A stretch of 23,570 nt of DNA from Elysia marginata (lineage: Eukaryota; Mollusca; Gastropoda; Plakobranchidae). The stretch lies in contig BMAT01009076.1 in the NCBI GenBank assembly GCA_019649035.1, positions 171,124 through 194,693 on the forward strand, in the 5' to 3' direction. The stretch's first letter is position 1, and every line of letters starts with the position of its first letter. A program made the translations under genes and the position numbers. Below the pieces are notes generated by a model. It made no database searches, was not told the DNA's origin, and saw only the letters and a list, made by a program, of their open reading frames with translations. This document shows, piece by piece, positions 20,887 through 23,570 of this stretch.

Positions 20887-20996
20887 TAGTCCCTTTTTAA
20901 CTTTTTTCCTTTATAATTTTGCTGCTTAATATAAACTTTGAATAAGATTAACTTTATTTATCGGGCTCAGAGAGGTTTGAACAGGATTCCACTGTA

Positions 20997-22140
20997 AGTA
21001 TAAAGATGCAAAAGAGACTACTTTTGTCTTAGTTGAAGCCATAATTGATGATTGAGTGCAAGTTTTAAGTATGCATCCTCGAATTATTCAATCAAAAAAT
21101 AATTTTAAAAAAATTAATATTTGTCTGAACTTTTAAAAATAAATTGGACCATATACTCAGATTTCAAATACTAAGCCACATTTTTACCTGGGTTGGGATA
21201 ATATTACAAGTGTCCTTCTTTGCCGTCTTGTTTTCCTCCTCCCCTTTCTGAGACTTAATAGGGGCTGGAGATACAGATGCAAAGACAGAGATTATACCAT
21301 TTTCTATCATTATCATTATTGCCTGGTCCTTATTAAGGCTAATGCTATATTCATTTATAAGATAGCAAAGATTCGCTGCCAGGACTGCAAATATTAGGCT
21401 TAATTGCCTTCTTAAGTAGTTTTATTTTCTCTTTGTTAAAAAACGAGCAGATAAGCTAGGCTAGTTAGGAACGGCGGTACAGCATGGGTAGCTATCCCCC
21501 ATAACAAGTGCAACAGTGTCTTGCCTGAAACATAGAATTCTATCCTTTGGCCAGGTTTGGGCTTTTGGTTGGTCAGGGAAGAGATTACATGTCATGTAAA
21601 TACCTATCGCCCACTTTGTATTTTCACAGTATGTTGTGAGAGTATCGTTTTGAAGCAACTGTATGACTATGTTATGTGAAAATACGTTTTGCCTACCAGT
21701 ATATCCTTTTTCAGTCATCAGAAGACATAACACTACTAGATTTTTTTTCTGACGTTTCACAATATTGCTGTTACATTGTATATTCATGTACACATTTTCT
21801 AAAAAGCTCCCCTCTCTTCCTCCCTTTTCTTCTTTGCTGGTTAATGAAAAATTCACCCTCTTCCCAAGATCATTTATGGGCAGCTTGTTACCATGTATCC
21901 AAGACTAGCATCAGGCATAAGATTAAGAGAATGCATACACACATTGGTGCCTATCTAAGATTATCTAACAACATCTTGGTTTTTTAGTGTAGTCCCTTAA
22001 TAAAATACCTAAGTTCATTCGACATGTAGTACTAGGAGACAATAAAAGATTATGCAGACAAACTTCAACTCTGCTCAAGCATAGGTGCCACTTCATAATG
22101 TTCAAAAAGGAGGAACTTTACTGGAGTTAAGTAACAGATG
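20997..22140. other. Non-coding stretch, no assigned gene
   Basis: Overlapping open frames of 131 codons (minus, 21461-21856) and 103 codons (plus, 21676-21987) exist, but neither shows a family signature or a splice context I trust. An 11-bp inverted repeat (GTATTTTCACA, 21618-21628 and 21675-21685) lies between them. Confidence 0.4.
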
Positions 22141-22220
22141 ATGCGACCGCCGAAGGCGGGAGCTTTCCTAGGGGGGTCCGAGGGCATGCTCCCCCCCGAA
22201 ATTTTTTGAAAATTACCCCG
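22141..22220 (+). repeat. GC-rich hairpin-bearing repeat
   Basis: A GC-rich island in AT-rich DNA with a perfect CCGCC-gaa-GGCGG hairpin (22147-22159), then CTAGGGGGGTCCGAGGGCAT and GCTCCCCCCCGAAATTTTTT. This phrase resembles a dispersed repeat I associate with several invertebrate genomes; the class of that repeat is not known to me. Confidence 0.55.
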
Positions 22221-23098
22221 CAAAAGAAGCCATTTTAGAGTATTTGGAAAGCAATTTACCTACTTCATGTTTGAATATAATTTATAAAGCGCCATCACAG
22301 GGAATTAGTTTCAACCCTAAAAATGTATAATTCCTTTTTAGACACTTTGCTAGCACTAATACGTTTATTTGATTGGAATACATTAGGCCTACATGTTTCC
22401 CTAGTAATGAAAGGCCCTGGTGCTAACACATGCAGCACTAACATACCTCAACATTTAGACATTCACCAAAACCTGATTCCTTTTATCAAAGAAATCTCTC
22501 GAGCCATTTTTTTATAATTATTTGTTATGTTTAAAAAAATATCTTGGCTGGGATTTTAATTCAGGAAGTGGCGTTCAATACACCCTGTGACCTTCCATTA
22601 AAATTTTTCATTGTTTGGCGAATTTATTCTAAACTAGATGATAGAGGTCAACACAAAAAGCTCGTACATGTAAAAATATCGGTATTTGCGGTAGACGTGC
22701 AAAAGACTAAAAATCCACATTGCCGGTTTATTTAGATCTCTATCCCATTTTCCATTGTCCTTGGCAGATAAAGATTTCTAGATGTTATCATGGCTTTCAG
22801 TTTCAGTTTACACCCATATAGTCTCCGTCTGCATTGCTGCCTAAAATAAATTTGCATCCCTCGGAAAAAATACAAATCTAAGACTCGATCAGTTAATGTT
22901 AGATGTGAAAATGTATAAGTTAGACCTATAAAAGATCTCTAGATCTACAGTACTGTTTGCGGTTCGGTGAAATTTTTATGATATGACCTACAATAGCGGT
23001 ACTCTCTAGCTGATCTTCATTTAGTTCATCTGTCTTGCTTGGCTACAACATTGCTGTAGAACCTTCTTCTGACTATGCTGTGCAATGTGCTAGTGCTG
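22221..23098. other. Non-coding stretch before the right-edge open frame
   Basis: No gene is supported. AGATCTCTAGATCTAC near 22935 and TAGGCCTAC near 22385 repeat the short words seen at the left of the window. Confidence 0.5.
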
Positions 23099-23110
23099 TA
23101 TATATATAAG
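23099..23110 (+). promoter_or_regulatory. TATA-like box
   Basis: TATATATATAAG stands in locally mixed-composition DNA about 200 bases before the ATG at 23302, a plausible core promoter spacing with a 5' UTR of roughly 170 bases. TATA-like words are common in AT-rich DNA, so this is only suggestive. Confidence 0.3.
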
Positions 23111-23301
23111 GTTGATCGAGGAGTCAACTGTTTGCATATCGGTAGACCTAGATTACGAAGTTAAGAATCCTTTTTTTACGAGAACTGTCCCCTTTCGTAT
23201 TCTGTTGTTCTAAGCTTAACCCGCGCAGGTCAATTTTACACTCTTGTGCAAGCAATTGCCAACTACCTCCACTATTTTTTTGCTTCGCGGATGGGGTTGT
23301 T

Positions 23302-23550
23302 ATGCGGGTTATCCTAGACTTGAGCGAAAAAGTTGGGTTGCCACAGTTTACTCTGACGTTCGATCCTCTTTCTTATACTGTATCGGAGAAGAAAAGAAGT
23401 AATTTTATAGACAGAGACCCGTCATATGCATGTCCTCAAATTTGTATCGGTCATAGCGGAAAAGTGGCACCTATGTCAAGTCAATCTCCAGGGTACATAA
23501 CCAATAAATCAACTTGGGTGAAAAATCAACAGATGTACAGGTCCTTATAA
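23302..23550 (+). CDS. Candidate small protein or first exon, unknown function
   Basis: The frame is open from 23152 to the TAA ending at 23550 (133 codons), long for DNA this AT-rich, and the first in-frame ATG is at 23302, giving 82 residues. The product has mixed, protein-like composition (for example DLSEKVGLPQFTLTFDPLSY), no signal peptide and no membrane segment. A TATA-like box lies about 200 bases upstream. Potential donors occur inside (ggtacat near 23491, gtgaaa at 23519), so it could be a first exon whose gene continues beyond the window. I recognise no family. Confidence 0.35.
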   Translation: MRVILDLSEKVGLPQFTLTFDPLSYTVSEKKRSNFIDRDPSYACPQICIGHSGKVAPMSSQSPGYITNKSTWVKNQQMYRSL

Positions 23551-23570
23551 ATGCATATAATGTCCCATAA

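Larger units (their letters stand above)
19876..20994. mobile_element. Outer pogo-type MITE, split by a second element
   Basis: The ends are CAGTGGAGTCCTG and, as the complement of the right end, CAGTGGAATCCTG (12 of 13 match), flanked by TA at 19874-19875 and 20995-20996. Without the insert the element would be only about 156 bp. Its arms carry repeated GATAAAC/GTTTAT-type words. The same CAGTGGA.TCC end is shared with the element at 12103. Confidence 0.8.

Noticed and set aside
21461-21856. 131-codon minus-strand frame as a gene
   Set aside because: No family signature, no promoter or splice context, and it crosses an inverted repeat; a long chance frame is the simplest reading, although not excluded.
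21676-21987. 103-codon plus-strand frame as a gene
   Set aside because: Low-complexity hydrophobic composition, overlaps the opposite frame, and no recognisable motif.
1-23570. CRISPR array, bacterial operon or phage system
   Set aside because: Spliced gene structure, SINE/LINE content and long AT-rich introns show animal DNA; no spaced direct repeats of CRISPR type were found.

Overview
The window is animal nuclear DNA. It is AT-rich, has large introns and carries one complete multi-exon gene among decayed transposons. Many short AGATCTAG/TCTAGA and TAGGCCTA words, a tRNA-headed SINE, CR1/L2-like LINE debris and pogo-type inverted-repeat elements all suggest a marine or freshwater invertebrate, most likely a gastropod or other mollusc. 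That species-level placement is inference.

The central gene is a plus-strand hedgehog acyltransferase (HHAT, MBOAT family). Its eight coding exons lie between 3073 and 14018, every intron is GT-AG, all junctions keep frame, and the predicted protein has 548 residues. The MBOAT catalytic Asp and His (D389, H429), exactly 40 residues apart as in human HHAT (D339/H379), are present, as is the PRC cysteine (C374). The protein is longer than the 493-residue human enzyme mainly because exon 5 carries a lysine-rich insertion of roughly 37 residues near residues 191-243. A possible further exon at 1208-1345 is flanked by an acceptor and a donor and could splice in frame ahead of the canonical start.

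Layout: 1-1207 is upstream DNA rich in AGATCTAG words. 1208-1345 is the candidate exon. 1346-3063 is non-coding and holds a short triplicated motif and a possible inverted-repeat element (2222-2643). 3073-14018 is HHAT. Intron 2 holds three copies of an 83-bp tandem repeat and a LINE 3' tail, intron 3 holds a 21-nt inverted repeat, and the 3.5-kb intron 7 holds two pogo-type elements (one containing the 37-N assembly gap) and a LINE 3' end with a GACTT tail. Just after the stop codon a SINE (plus) and an inactivated CR1/L2-like LINE (minus) meet tail to tail; the first AATAAA signals after the HHAT stop lie in the LINE end.

From about 15.6 to 23.1 kb I see no convincing gene. This stretch is AT-rich sequence with purine-rich tracts, another LINE tail, a clear case of one pogo-type element inserted inside another (19876-20994), and a GC-rich hairpin repeat (22141-22220). 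At the right edge an open frame of 133 codons (23152-23550) follows a TATA-like box and may be a small gene or first exon of unknown function. Only one gene is identified, so no gene-to-gene cooperation can be read here. I found no convincing new biological system; the most interesting signals are the HHAT insertion, the candidate N-terminal exon, the cluster of CAGT-ended elements, and the two unassigned open frames.
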